DNA from: Molossus alvarezi
Taxonomy: Eukaryota > Chordata > Mammalia > Chiroptera > Molossidae
Length of the DNA stretch: 64,000 nucleotides
Assembly: GCA_037176705.1 (NCBI GenBank)
Contig: JBAWUJ010000121.1
Location: 1-64,000 of the forward strand
Direction: 5' to 3'
This document shows positions 11,625 through 24,390 of this stretch, one piece after another; the stretch's first letter is position 1; every line of letters begins with the position of its first letter. The position numbers were made by a program, and so were the translations under genes. The notes beneath the pieces were generated by a model, which was not told where the DNA came from, did not search any database, and saw nothing but the letters and a program-made list of their open reading frames with translations.

Positions 11625-13371
11625 AAGTTTTTTATTTTTTTGATCTCCTTGTGAACCTGTTCATTGTTTAATAACATGCTATGTAGTCTTTATGAGTTGA
11701 AATGTTTTTGTGTATTTTTTTTGTAATTTATTTCTAGTTTCCCATTTCTTTACTTTCTACCTATGTGAGGCTTTCGTTGTGAGTTGGGTCTCTTCTAAAT
11801 AACATATATATGAGCTATACATTCTTATCTATTCACCTACTCTGTGTCTTTTGATGGTAGCGTTTAATCTATTTTTGTTTAAAGCAATTATTGATATGTA
11901 CTTATTTATTGCAATTTTAATTTATTATGGTTACATTTCTCTTCTCATTTCTTCTGCTTATTATAGCACCCCTTTTCACATTTCTTAGAGAGCTGGTTGT
12001 TGCTGACATATTCTATTAGCCTTTTTGTCTGGGAAGCTCTTCCTTTATTTCACCTTCTATTTTCAATGATAGCCTTGCTGGATAGAGTAGCCTTGGATTC
12101 AGATCCTTGTTTTTCCTTACCTTGATCTCTTCATGACTTTCTCCTCTGTCCAGTAGTGTTTTTGTTGAGCATTCAGCTAATAAGGTTATATAGATTTCTT
12201 TGTGGATAATCTGTTGCTTATCTCTTGCTGCATTTTATATTCTCTTTCTGTCTTTAATTTTGGCCTTTTAATTATTATGTGTCTCGATGAGGGCGTTATT
12301 GAATTCTTCAGAGCTTTAGCTTTTTGTGCTTCTTGAAGGTATATGACATTCTCTTTCACCAAGTATGAGTGTTTTCTGACAAGATTTCTTCAAATATATT
12401 CTTTATCCCTTGCTCAATTACTTCTTTTCCTGGAACTTCTATAATGTGTGTGTTAGTGTGTTTCATGGTGTCCCACAGTTCTCTTAGGCTGTCTTTCTGT
12501 TTTTTAATTGTTTTTTTTTTTTTTTTTTTTTTTTTTTATTATTGGTTTTCTTATTGGGTGATATTTTCTACCCTGTCTTCTAAATCACTGATTTAATCTT
12601 TGTCTTTCTCTTACCTGCTGTTTATTCCTTCCAATGTGTTGTGTATATCTGCTATTTTATTATTTGTTTACAGTTTGTTAATTTTCAATTTTTCTTTACC
12701 TCCACTCATGCTGTTGAGCTCTTTACTTATGTTGTTGAGCTTCCTCATAGTATTACTCCTAATCCTAGCTTGATATCTTGTCTAAATCCATTTCATAATT
12801 CTCTTCTCCTGTAGAATATCTTGTTCTTTCATTTGGGACTTGTACTTTTGTTTCACCATTGTGGCTGTCTCAGTGGGTTTCAGAGCCTGCCAAATTTTTC
12901 CTGTGGGTGTTGGTGTTTTTCTGGTTGTGGCTTCCTTTACTGGGTCAGGATCAGTGTGAATGAACCCATGCTAAACAGTACTCTCAAGGATTATTCTTCT
13001 TGGTAGTTTGGAAGGCCAAGAAAATGTTCATTTATCCTCTAGCATTTTCCTGGCCACCATTCATCTCATATACTTGATGAATCTCGATTTATAGCCCTCA
13101 AATGTATGAAAAATTTCTTAGGTTTCAGCGGATTTCCAGAGGGTGGGACACTTGCTTTCTGTCAAACACTATGGGACTCGATTTGCATTTTAGGTCAGCC
13201 TGGTGGTGTTGAATTCCTGAGGGAGGGGTCATTTCTTCCCCCAAGGCTCTGAGAAGCAGCTTCTTGAATAAGGTGGGTACTGTTCTATGAGGGATTGATA
13301 ACAACACAAATCTCCCAGTCTCCTTCCCTCCAGCTGTTTTCTGAACCAAGAGTCCTGGACTCTCTTGTCAC

Positions 13372-13618
13372 TTTTTTTTTTTTTTTTTTTTTTTATCCTC
13401 ACCCTAGGACATTTTTCCATTTTTTTATACAGATAGAGTGGGAGGGAGAGAGAGAGAGAAACATCAACGTGAAGGGACACATCGAGTGGCTGCCACCTGC
13501 ACGATCAACCAGGTCCGGGGACAAACTGCAACCGAAGTCGTGCCCTTAGCGGGAACCGAACCCGGGTCTCTCCAGACCGCAGGCCGACGCTCTAACCGCT
13601 GAGCCAAACTGGCCAGGG
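13372..13618 (-). repeat. Ves-type SINE, young
   Basis: Minus orientation: a T run (tail complement), then 'atcctcaccctagg', a GA-rich stretch, 'gggaaccgaacccgg' (B box) and 'gagccaaactggccaggg' (head). It is flanked by ctcttgtcac on both sides (ending 13371, and 13619-13628), a perfect target-site duplication. The unit 2 equivalent near 36080 lacks it. Confidence 0.93.
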
Positions 13619-13942
13619 CTCTTGTCACATTTTAAATGCAGTCAACCCTCCCTCTACTGCAGCCCAAGGTAAGTAAATGTACTTGATTTTGTGCTATTTT
13701 AAACACCTGCCTTCTCAGCTAAAGCAGCCTTCAGCTATTGTTTGTGGGCCCCCAGCCTGCTCTGTCACACCTCGACAGTTTCTACCAGGCTCAATTTGGC
13801 ACCCTCTTTCTGTCCCTGGTTATACAGGTTCTCTCAGCTGTTTGAAGTTGGTTTTTCCCAATGTTGTGTTTTTATTTTTGTTGTAGTTTCAGTTTGGTTG
13901 TGGGAGGAGGATTGTGTAGTTTCCATTTACTCCACTTCCATT

Positions 13943-14140
13943 TTTCCTTCTTATATGTTGTTAATAATACTGAATCACTAAATATAAATACATATGATTT
14001 CTTCAACCTCTTCATGAAATCTCAAATAAAGAAATTCACAAATAGGAAACTGAGTCCCTGAAAGAAGACACATGAGGAGTCAGGGTAAAAAGAACTCAAA
14101 ATCCACATTTCTGGACACATTGGTCCTGATCTGAAACACC
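13943..14140. other. Single-copy spacer, paralogous to 36401-36618
   Basis: This short non-L1 sequence lies between the L1-E 5' end and the microsatellite. The phrase 'aatactgaatcactaaat' and the following 150 bases recur at 36440-36610. It may contain a degraded MIR-like piece, which I cannot confirm. No gene is seen. Confidence 0.6.
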
Positions 14141-14365
14141 CCATATCTATCTATATCTATATCTATATCTATATATCTATATCTATATATCTAATCTATA
14201 TCTATATCAATCGATATCTATATCTATATCTATATCTATATCCATATCCATATCTATATCTATCTATTCTATAACTATATCATCTATATGCACCTATATC
14301 TATATCTAATCTATCTATATCATCTATAGTTATATCATCTATAATTATATCAATATATTTATTTA
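14141..14365. repeat. TATC/ATATCT microsatellite, unit 1
   Basis: Imperfect 'atctat' and 'atatct' repeats over about 200 bases grade into a TTTA-rich tract. The same tract stands at 36619-36845 in unit 2 with a different arrangement of repeats. Confidence 0.95.
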
Positions 14366-15358
14366 TTTATTTATTGTATTATTTATTTATTTATTTATTC
14401 ATGTTGCGGATTTTTCTCCTTTCCCTCCCCCTCCATCCCTGCCGTTTCCAGCTTTTTTGTCCATGTCCATTGTTCATGCATACATGCATGTAAGTTCTGT
14501 GGTTTATCTCTCCCTCACTAACCCCTCTTCTGGGGATTGTCAGTCTGTACACCACTTCTACATTTTTGGGACTACCCCATTCCTCAGATTATTACCTTCA
14601 TCATATTCCACAGATAAGCGAAGTCATATGATACTTTTCTTTCTCTGTTTGGCTTGTTTCACTTAGGATAATACTTTCCAGGTCCCTCCGTATCGTCACA
14701 AAGGATAAGAGATCTTTCTTTCTTACAGCTGCATAGTACTCCATTGTGTATATGTACCACACTTTTTTATCCATTCGTCTACTGATGGACACTTGGGCTG
14801 TGTCCACATCTTAGCTATTGTAAATAGTGCTGCTAAAACCAGGGGGTACATATATTCTTTCTGATTGGTGTTTTAGGCTTCTTAAGGTATATTTCAAGAA
14901 TTGGGATCACTTGATCAAGTGGAAGTGCCATTCTTAATTTTTTGAGGTTACACCATCGTGTTTTTTATAGTGGCTGCACCAGTCTGCATTCCCACCAGCA
15001 GTGTACTGTAGTCCCCTTTCTCCACACCCTCTCCAAGAATTGTTGTTTGATGATTTGTTGATGGTGGCCATTCTGTCAGGTGTGAGATGATATTTCATTG
15101 TTGTTTTAATTTGCATCTCTCTGATGATTAGTGATTTTGAGCATTTCTTCATATGTCTCTTAGCCATTTGTATTTCCTGGTGGGAGAGGTATCTATTTAG
15201 TTCCTCTGCCCATTTCTTAATTGGGTTCTATGTCTTCATATTGTGAGTTTTATTACCACTCTATATATTTTGGAAATTAACCCTTATCTCATGCATCATT
15301 GGGGATTATGGTCTTCCAGATAGTAAGATCCCTGTCTGTTTTGATGGTTGTTTCTTTT
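14366..15358 (-). mobile_element. L1-F, 3' part, interrupted by L1-G
   Basis: This L1 3' UTR and ORF2 C-terminal region in minus orientation continues at 21203 after the L1-G insertion. Broken ORF2 pieces include MDTAQVSISRRMDKKVWYIY at 14807 and [20 protein letters not shown] near 15100. The target-site duplication tgatggttgtttctttt at 15342-15358 marks where L1-G entered. The paralogue begins at 36846. Confidence 0.9.
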
Positions 15359-15628
15359 TTTTTTTTTTTGTACATTTCTTTTTTATGAATTTTTTATGTA
15401 TTTTTTTGTTACAGATATTTTACCTTTTTACCCCATTGGCACCCCTCACCCCACCCCACCGCCGCCCCTTCCCCGGCTTAGTTGTCCATGTCCATTGGTC
15501 ATGCATACATGCATATAAGTTCTGTGGTTTATCTCTTCCCACCCCCCATCCCCTCTTCTGAGGGATGTCAGTCTGTGCCCTACTTCCATGTTTCTGGGTC
15601 TACTGTATTCCTCAGACTGTTATGTTCA

Positions 15629-18600
15629 TTATATTCCATATATAAGTGAGATCATGTGGTATTTGTCTTTTTCTGCTTGACTTCTTTCACTTAGGATAAT
15701 ACTTTCCAGGTCCCTCCATGTCGTCTCAAAGGATAAGAGATCTTTCTTTCTTACCGCTGCATAGTACTCCATTGTGTATGTGCCACAGCTTTTTTATCCA
15801 TTCGTCTACTGGTGGACACTTGGGCTGTTTCCAGATCTTAGCTATTGTAAATAGTGCTGCTATGAACATGGGCCTACATATATTCTTCCTGATTGGTGTT
15901 TCAGGCTTCTTAGGGTATATTCCCAGCAGTGGGATCACTGGGTCAAATGGAAGTTCAACTTTTAATTTTTTGAGGTAGCACCATATTGTTTTCCATAGTG
16001 GCTGCACCAGTCTGCATTCCAACCAGCAGTGTATTAGAGTCCCCTTTTCTCCACACCCTCGCCAACACTGTTGTTTGATGATTTGTTGATGGCGGCCATT
16101 CTGACAGGTGTGAGGTGATACCTCATTGTTGTTTTAATTTGCATCTCTCTGATGATTAGTGATGTTGAGCATTTCTGCATATGTCTTTTGGCCATTTGTA
16201 TGTCCTGTTTGGAGAGGTGTCTATTCAGCTCCTCTGCCCATTTTTTAATTGGGTTCTTTGTCTTCCTTTTCTTGAGTTGTAGGAGCACTCTATATATATT
16301 GGAAATTAACCCCTTATCTGATACATCATTGGCAATGATGTTCTCCCATACAGTGGGTTGCCGTTCCATTTTGATGATTGTTTCTTTTGCTGTGCAGAAA
16401 CTTTCAGTTTAATGTAGTCCCATGTGTTCATATTCTCCTTTATTTCTGTTGCCTTAGGTGATGTGTCAGTGAAAATTATGCTGTGTATGATGTCTGAAAT
16501 TTATTGCTTGCGTACAGTTTCTGCTACGATTTTTATGGATTCATGAGTCACATTTAAGTCATATCCATTTTGAGTTTATTCTTGTGTAGGGTGTAAGTTG
16601 ATGGTCTAATTTCCTTTTTCTGCATGTAGCTGTCCAGTTTTCCCAACACCATTTATTAAAGAGTCTGTCTTTACTCCACTGTATGCTGTTGCCACCTTTG
16701 TCAAATATTAGTTGAGCGTATTGCCTTGGGTCAATTTCTGGGTTTTCAGTTCTGTTCCACTGGTCTATATGCCTGTTGTTGTGCCAGCACCAGGCTGTTT
16801 TGGTTACAGTCGCTTTGTAGTATAACCTGATATCTGGCATTGTGATCCCACCTACTTTGTTCTTTTTTTTCAAGATTGCTGTGGCTATTCAAGGTCTTTA
16901 TGGTTCCATATGAACTTTTGAAGTATTTGTTCTAGTTCTATGAAATATGTCGTTGGTATTTTGATGGGGATTGCATTGAATCTACAGATTGCTTTGGGTA
17001 GTATGGACATTTTAATGATGTTAATTCATGAACAGGGTATGTGCTTCCACTTTTTTATATCTTCCTCTATTTCTTTTTTCAATGACCTGTAGTTTTCTAA
17101 AAATAGGTCCTTTACTTCTTTGTTTTAAGTTTATTCCTAGGTATTGTAATATTTTTGGCACGATGGTAAATGGGATTGTTTTTTCAGTTTCTCTTTCTGT
17201 GAGTTCATCATTGGTGTACAAGAATGCCGTCGATTACTTGACATTAATTTTGTATCCTGCTACTTTGCCAAATTCAGTTATTAAGTCTGGTAGATTTTTG
17301 ATGGAGTCTTTAGGGTTTTCTAAGTATAATATCATGTCATCTGCAAATAATGACAGTTTCACTTCCTCCTTTACAATTTGGATCCCTTTCATGTTTTCTT
17401 CATGTCAGATTGCTGTGGCTAAGACTTCCAGTACAATGTTAAATAAGAGTGGTGAAATTGGACATTCCTGTCTTGTTCCTGTTCTTAATGGAAATGTTTT
17501 TAGTTTCTGTCCATTGAGTGTGATGTTGGCTGTAGGTCTTTCATATATGGCCTTTATTATGTCGAGATATGATCCTTCTATTCCTACATTGCTAAGCGTT
17601 TTTATCAGAAATGGATGCTGGATTTTGTCGAATGCTTTTTCAGCATCTATTGATATGATCATGTGGTTTTTATTCTTCATTTTGTTTATGTGGTGTATCA
17701 CGTTTATTGATTTGTGGATATTGTACCAGCCTTGCATCCCTGGGATGAATCCCACTTGGTCATGGGGAATAATTTTTTTGATGTATTTCTGGATCCAATT
17801 TGCTAATATTTTGTTCAGGATTTTGGCGTCTATGTTCATCAGAAATATTGGCCTGTAGTTTTCTTTCTTCGTAGTGTCTTTTTCTGGTTTTGGAATTAGA
17901 ATTATGCTGGCCTCATAGAACGTGTTTGGAAGTCTTCCTTCATCTTGAATTTTTTGAAATAGTTTGAGGGGAATGGGTGTTAGTTCTTTTTGGAATGTTC
18001 GGTAAAAGTCCCCCGTGAAGCCATCTGGGCCTGGGCTTTTGTTTGCTGGGAGAGTCTTGATTACCTCTTCAATTTCCTTAGTTGTTATTGGTCTGTTCAA
18101 GTTTTCTATCTCTTTTGGGAATAGTTTTGGGAGACTGTGTGTTCTTAGAAATTCATCCATTTCGCTTAGATTGTCGAATTTGTTGCCATATAGTTGTTCA
18201 TAGTAGTTGTTAATGATCTTTTGTATTTCCATGCTGTTGGTTGTTATTTCTCCTCTTTCATTTCTGATTTTGTGTATTTGGGTTCGCTCTCTTTGTTTCT
18301 TGGTGATTCTAGCTAAGGGTCCATCAATCTTGTTTATCTTTTTGAAAAACCAGCTCTTTGTTTCATTGATCCTTTGAATTGTTTTTTTTTGGTCTCTATG
18401 TCATTTATTTCTGCTCTGATCTTTACTATTTCCTTCTACTTTCTGTGGGATTTTCTTTTTCTTTGCTTTCTAATTCTTTAAGTTGTGAGGTTAGACATTC
18501 AATTAGAAATTTTTCTTGTTTTTTAGGTAGGCCTGTAGTGCTATGAACTTCCCTCTCAGAACTGCTTTTGCTGCATCCCATAGATTTTGTGTTGTTGTGT

Positions 18601-19438
18601 GTTCATTTTCATTGGTTTCCAGGAAGTTTTTAATTTCTTCCTTGATCTCCTCGGTGACCCATTCATTGTTTAATAACGTGCTATTTACCTTCCATGTGTT
18701 GAAATGTCTTTGCATATTCTTGTAGCAATTGATTTCTAGTTTCATGCCATTGTGATCTGAGAAGATGCTTGATATGATTTCAATCTTCTTGAACTTGTAG
18801 AGATTTAGTTTGTGTCCTATCATGTGGTCTATCTTTCAGAATGTCCCATGTGCACTTGAGAAGAATGTGTATTCTGTAGTTTTGGGGTGTAATTCTCTGT
18901 AGATATCTATTAAATCCATTTGGTGTAGTGCTTCATGTAGAGTCTCTGTTTTCTTGCTAATTTTTTGCCTAGAGGATCTATCCAGTGCTGTCAACGGGGT
19001 GTTGAAGTCCCCTGCTATGATTGGATTGTTGTCGATTTCTCCTTGGAAGTCCTTCAGAAGATTTTTAATATATTTTGGTGCTCCTATATTGGGTGCATAT
19101 ATGTTTATCAAGGTTATATCTTCCTGTTGGATAGATCCTTTCAATATTATGTAGTGGCCATCTTTGTCTCTATTTATAGTCTTCATTTTGAAATCTATTT
19201 TATCAGATATGAGAATTGCTACCCCAGCTTTTTTTTGCTTTCCATTTGCTTGGAAAATTTTTTTACATCCCTTCACTTTCAAACTATCTGAGTCTTTTGT
19301 TGAGAGGTGGGTCTCCTGTAAACAACATATAGATGAGTCATGCTTTCTTATCCAATCAGCTACTCTGTGTCTTTTTATGGGAGCATTCAGTCCATTTACG
19401 TTTAAGGTGATTATTGATATGTACTTATTTATTGCCTT
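15629..19438 (-). pseudogene. L1-G ORF2, nearly full length but broken
   Basis: The 3810-base span matches the usual size of about 1275 codons. The expected start ATG at 19438 reads AAG. The endonuclease lies at 19282-18503, with IAGDFNTPL, HGTF followed by a TGA in place of the next Ser, then [11 protein letters not shown]. The RT is open from 18232 to 17405 for 275 codons ([45 protein letters not shown]). The FADDM catalytic motif follows near 17335 in another frame. The C-terminal pieces at 16873, 16369 and 16022 finish at the stop 15629-15631. It has several shifts, so no whole protein. Confidence 0.9.
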
Positions 19439-19483
19439 TTTTGTTTAGTGTGGTTCTATTTTTCTTCCCATTTCTACTGCTAA

Positions 19484-20365
19484 TTACAGCAGTCCTTTTA
19501 ACATTGCTTGCAGTGCTGGTTTGGTGCTAATGTATTCCCTTAGCCATTTTTTGTTTGGGAAGCTCTTTATTTGATCTTCTATTTTGAATGATAGCCTTGC
19601 TTAGTAGAGTAGTCTTGGATTCAGATTCTTGTTTTTCATGACTTTGATTACTTCATGCCATTCCCTTCTGGCCTGTAGTGTTTCTTCTGAGAAGTCAGCT
19701 GAGAGCCTTATGGGGTTCCCTTTGTAGGTAACCTGTTGCATATCTCTTGCTGCTTTTAGGATTCTCTCTTTGTGTTTAATTTGTGGCATTTTAATTACTA
19801 TGTGTCTTGATGTGGGCCTGTTTGGGTTCTTCTTACTTGGGACTCTCTGTGCTTCTTGAACTTGAATGCCTTCTTCCTTCACCAAATTAGGGAAGTTTTC
19901 TCTCACTATTTTTTTGAATATATTCTCTATCCCTTGCTCCTTTTCTTCTTCTTCGGGGAGTCCTATGATGCGAATATTATTATGTTTCCAGTTGTCCCAT
20001 AGTTCTGTTAAGCTGTCTTCCTGTTTTGTAATAGTTTTTTCCTTTTGTTTTTCTGATTGGTAGATTTTTTCTTCCCTGTCTTCTAATTCACTGATCCGGT
20101 CCTCAGCTTCCTCTACTCTGCTTTTTAAACCTTCCAATGTGTTTTTCAATTCTGATATATCATTTTTTATCTCTTCTTGTTGATTTTTAATTTCCAATTG
20201 GCTTATTTTCAGTGTCTCTATGTCCTTCCTCATGCTGTTCAGCTTCCTCAAGATCATGGCTCTGAATTCTAGCTCTGTTAACATGCCTAATTGCTCCACA
20301 TTGATCTCATCTTCGGTGGAGGTCTCTTGTTTTTTCATTTGGCATCTGTTTCTGTGTTTCACCAT
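19484..20365 (-). pseudogene. L1-G ORF1, single premature stop
   Basis: The start is Met at 20365 (MVKHRNRCQMKKQETSTEDE). It has a long heptad-rich coiled coil (about residues 40-125), an RRM-like domain (NNIRIIGLPEEEEKEQGIEN) and a C-terminal domain (IRLSADFSEETLQARREWHE). The frame is open for 254 codons, then TAA replaces the Pro codon of the conserved LLYPARLSF motif, two base changes. Beyond it the tail continues in frame to the natural stop at 19484-19486. Without the stop it would be 293 residues, a normal ORF1p length. It lies about 45 bases upstream of ORF2. Confidence 0.9.
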
Positions 20366-21185
20366 TTTGGCTATCAGTGTGGGCTTTGAAGCCTGTCAAA
20401 TTTTCCCTGTGGGTGTTGGTGTTCTGCTGTTTGTGGCTCCCTCTCCTGTGTTTAGATGAGTGAGGGAGGACCCACGTTGAACACCACTGTCAAGTCTTAC
20501 TTTCCTGGTTAAAGTCGCCTGCCCAGGAAGGGTACTGTTATCCTCTAGCTTTTTGCCTGGAGGCTAGCAGTCTAGGTTACTTGATGAGTTTTGGGTTGTC
20601 AGTTGATTGAAAAGCTCCCTCAGGTGCTTAGCACAAGGGGATTTCCCGAGGGTGGGGCAGATGCTGGTCTTAGTAAGCCTCAATTAGCACTTCAATGGCC
20701 CACAGGGTGGGGTTGGATCTCCGAGGGAGGGGCTGCTGCCTCTCTCAGAGCCCTGGGAAGGAGCAATGTGGCCACCGTCCTGAGTGGCTGCACTCAGCCA
20801 AAGCTCTGAGTGTCCTCCAGATCCCGAGTGTCCCGACACAGCTCCAGTCCAGTCTGCCCACCCTCTGCTGGAGCCCAAGGTGAGTGGCTGTGGCTGTTTC
20901 AGCCTCTGTCTTGGCTCTGCGCTGTGGAGCTGCCTGGGAGTGTAACCCGAGGGCACTGCTCCCAGCTGAGGCCGCTGCCGAGCTGCCAACCGTGGGTTCC
21001 CAGCCCCCGTCTCGCGCCTTCGCAAGCTTACCGAGATCGAGTCAGTGTTCCTCGTTGTATGGTCCTCCAGGCTGCTTTTCTGTTGCTTTTTCCTGTCGAT
21101 TTGTCTGTGTTATAGTTGTAATTCCAGTTTGGTTCTGGGAGACGGTCTGTGTAGCTTCCGTTCACTCCACCGCCATTTTTTTCAC

Positions 21186-21345
21186 TGATGGTCGTTTCTT
21201 TTGCTGTGCAGAAGCTTTTCAGTTTGATGCAGTTCTACGTGTTCATTTTTTGTTTTTCATTTTGCTGTGTATGTGTCTGTTGCCTTAGGTGTTGTATCAG
21301 TGAAAATTCTGTGGTGTATGATGTCTAAAATTTTGTTGTTAAATC
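21186..21345 (-). mobile_element. L1-F, continuation after L1-G
   Basis: The left end is the second copy of the L1-G target-site duplication. The sequence resumes in ORF2 ('gctgtgcagaagcttttcag') and runs to the ATCT-rich tract. It resembles 39055-39215 of unit 2 more than 37860-37980, so about 1.2 kb present in unit 2 is missing here. Confidence 0.8.
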
Positions 21346-21518
21346 CACATCTGTATTTACATAGTCTATCTGTAACTAGCTATCTATCATCTATCTTCCA
21401 TCTCCCCATCCATTTATCTTGTGTTCATCTATCCATCTATCTTCAATCTATTATCTATTATCTATTGATCATCTATGTACCAGCTTATGATCTATCTCAA
21501 CCAGAAGTTGCATTGTAG
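21346..21518. repeat. ATCT-rich simple repeat and spacer, unit 1
   Basis: Imperfect 'atctatc' repeats over about 130 bases, then 'aaccagaagttgcattgtag'. It is paralogous to 39216-39373. The end of the spacer is the target-site sequence of the C-type L1. Confidence 0.85.
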
Positions 21519-21843
21519 TCTTTTTTACTTTTTGTTTTATTTTACTTTTTTCATTAATTTGATTAAGTTATATATTTTTGTTACAGATTGGTTCTTTGTC
21601 TTCTTTTTGTTGAGTTGTATGCGCACTCTCTGTATATTGGAAATTAAACCCTTATCTGATATATCATTGGCAATTATGCCATCCAATACAGTAGGTTGCC
21701 TTTCCATTTTGATGATTGTATCTTTTGCTATGCGGAAGCTTTTGACATTGATGTAGTCCCATGTGTTCATTTTCTCCTTTGTTTCTGTTGCCTTAGGTGA
21801 TGTATCAGTGAAAATTCTGCTGAGTATGATGTCTACAATTTTT

Positions 21844-22094
21844 TTTTTTTTTTTATATCCTCACCCAAGGACATTTTTCCATTTTTTGTACAGATAGAGT
21901 GGGAGGGAGAGAGAGGAAGGGAGAGAGAGTGAGAAACATCGACGTGAAGGGACACATCGAGTGGCTGCCACCCGCACGACCAACCAGGGCCGGGGACAAA
22001 CTGCAACCGAAGTACATGCCCCTAGCGGGAACCGAACCCGGGTCTCTCCGGACCGCAGGCCAACGCTCTAACCGCTGAGCCAAACTGGCCAGGG
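21844..22094 (-). repeat. Ves-type SINE, young
   Basis: Minus orientation, with T run, GA-rich body, 'gggaaccgaacccgg' and 'gagccaaactggccaggg'. It is flanked by the perfect duplication gatgtctacaatttt (21828 and 22096) within the ORF2 part of L1-B. Confidence 0.93.
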
Positions 22095-23479
22095 TGATGT
22101 CTACAATTTTGTTACCTACAGTTTCTTGTAGGATTTTTCTGGATTTTTGAGTCACGTTTAAGTCTTTTATCCATTTTGAATTTATTCTTGTGTATGGTGT
22201 AAGTTGACGGTCTAGTTTCATTTATTTGCATGTAACTGTCCAATTTTCCCAGCACCATTTATTAAAGAGTCTGTCTTTACTCCACTGTATGCTCTTGCCA
22301 CCTTTGTCAAATATTAATTGAGCATATTGCCTTGGGTCCATTCCTGGGTTCTCTGTTCTGTTCCACTGGTCTTTATGCCTGTTCTTTTGCCAGTACCAGG
22401 CTGTATTGATTACAGTGGCTTTGTAGTATAACCTGAAATTGGTAATGTAATCCTTCCAACTTTGTTCTTCTTTCTCAAGAATGCTGAGGCTATCTGGGGT
22501 CTTTTTTGGTTCTATATGGCCTTTTGAAGTATTTGTTCTAATTCTGTGAAGTATGCCTTTTGTATTTTCATGAGGATTGCATTGAATCTACAAATTGCTT
22601 TGAGTAGTATGGTCATTTTAATGATGTTAATTATTCCAGTCCATGAACAAGGTAAGTGCTTTCACTTTTTTATATCTTCCTCTATTTCCTTTTTCAATGA
22701 CTTGTAGTTTTCTGTGCATAGGTCCTTTACTTCTTTGGTTAACTTTATTCCTAGGTATCTCAAGTTTTTTTTTTCAACAATGGTAAATGGAATTTTTTTT
22801 TTTTTCGTTTCTCTTTCTGTGAGTTTATCATTGGTGTATAAAAATGTGATCGATTTCTTGACGTTAATATTGTATCCTGCTACTTTGCCAAATTTATTTA
22901 TTAAGTCTAGTAAATATTCGATGGAGGCTTTGGGGTTTTCCATGTATTGTATCATGTCATCTGCGAATAATGACAGTTTCACTTTCTCCTTTCCAATTTG
23001 GATGCCTTTTATTTTTTCTTCCTGTCTGATGGCTGTGGATAAGACTTCCACTTTGAAGTCCTCCAGAAGATTTCTATTATATCTTCGTGCTCTTATATTG
23101 GGTGCATATATATTTATTAAGGTTATATCTTCCTGTTAGATCCTTTCAATATTATGTAGTGGCCTTCTTTGTCTCTACTTATGGCCTTCATTTTGAAATC
23201 TATTTTATAAGATATGAGTATTGCTACCCAACTTTTTTTTTCCTTTTTGTTTGCCTCGAAGATTTTTTTCCATCCCTTCACTTTCAACCTTTTGTTGTGA
23301 GGTGGGTCTCTTGTAAACAACATATAGATGCGTCATGCTTTCTTATCCAATCAGCTACTCTGTGTCTTTTTATGGGAGCATTTAGTCCATTTACATTTAG
23401 GGTGATTATTGATATGTATTCATTTATTGTCATATTTTGTTTAGTGTGGTATTGTTTTTCTTCCTATTTCCTCTCCTTA

Positions 23480-24390
23480 TTACAGTAGCCCTTTTAACAT
23501 TTCTTCCAGTGCTGCTTTGGTGCTAATGTATTCCCTTAGCTTTTTTTTTTTTTTTCTGATAAGCTCTTTATTTGACCTTCTTTTTTGAATGATAGCCTTG
23601 CTGGGTAGAATAGTCTTGGATTCAGATCCTTGTTTTTCATGACCTTGATTACTTCATGCCATGTTCTTCTGGCCTGTAGTTTCTCTTGAGAAGTCAGCAG
23701 AGAGCCTTATGGGGTTTCCTTTGTAGGTAACCTGTTGGTATCTCTTGGTGCATTTAGGATTCTCTCCTTTTCTTTAATTTTTGGCATTTTGATTAGTATG
23801 TGTGTTGGTGTGGGCCTGTTTGGGTTCTTCTTACTTGGGGCTCTCTGTGCTTCTTGAACGTGAATGCCTTCTTCCTTCACCAAATAAGGGACATTTTCTG
23901 TCACTATTTCTTCAAATATATTCTCTAATCCTTGCTCATTTTCTTCTTCTTCAGGGACTCCCATGATGTGAATGTATTATGTTTCCTGTTGTCCCACAGT
24001 TCCCTTAAGCTGTCTTCTTGTTTTTTAATTGTTTTAATTTTTTCCTTTTGGTTTCCTGATTGGTTGATTTTTTTTTTTACCCTATCTTGTAATTCACTGA
24101 TCCGGTCCTCAGCTTTCTCTAGTCTGCTACGTAGACCTTCAAATGTGTTCTTTATTTCTGATATGTCATTTTTAATTTCTTCTTGGTGGTTTTTAATTTT
24201 GAACTGGTTGATTTCAACATTTCTCTGTCTTTACGCATGGTGCTCATGTTCTTACACATGCTGTTGAACTTTTCAAGATCATGGCTCTGAATTCTAGCTC
24301 TGTTAATTTGCTTAACTGAAGTTCATTTATCTCCTCTTTGGTAGAGGTCTCTTGTTCTTTCATTTTGCTTTTGTTTCTGTGTTTCACTAT
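23480..24390 (-). pseudogene. L1-B ORF1, broken and recombinant
   Basis: The C-terminal half is open at 23964-23707 (VQEAQRAPSKKNPNRPTPTH). The N-terminal half is readable in the 24498-24244 frame, where MKEQETSTKEEINELQLSK and LTELEFRAMILK appear. The coiled coil between them is frameshifted. The switch from C-like to A-like variants falls in the N-terminal part, about 24295-24310. It has no coding capacity. Confidence 0.82.

Larger units (their letters stand above)
8793..13942 (-). mobile_element. L1-E, LINE-1 5' two thirds (unit 1), twice interrupted
   Basis: Starting next to the KCNK1 piece, this L1 runs through RT (8793-9180), linker (9180-9469), endonuclease traces (11642-11900), ORF1 (about 12010-12860) and a 5' UTR ending near 13942. 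The RT includes ITTKEIKDIIKTLPAIKNPG at 9115-9050. It is split by the HAL1 at 9470-11624 and the SINE at 13372-13618. A 27-base T run at 12511-12537 lies inside ORF1. All frames are broken. The paralogue is 33568-36400, which lacks both insertions. Confidence 0.88.
15359..21185 (-). mobile_element. L1-G, full-length LINE-1, about 5.8 kb
   Basis: This is the only complete L1 here: tail complement at 15359, 3' UTR to 15628, ORF2 15629-19438, ORF1 19484-20365 and 5' UTR 20366-21185. Its 17-base target-site duplication (15342-15358 and 21186-21202) differs at one base. Unit 2 near 37,842-37,858 shows the empty site. Its 3' end closely matches the truncated L1 at 55122-55677, so both belong to a young subfamily. 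ORF1 and ORF2 carry a few stops and shifts, so it is probably no longer autonomous. Confidence 0.95.

Noticed and set aside
14141..14365. CRISPR-like array
   Set aside because: The repeats are 4-6 bases long with no unique spacers: an ordinary microsatellite.
17028..17858. A 276-codon plus-strand frame
   Set aside because: It is the antisense shadow of the open RT region of L1-G and shows no motif of its own.
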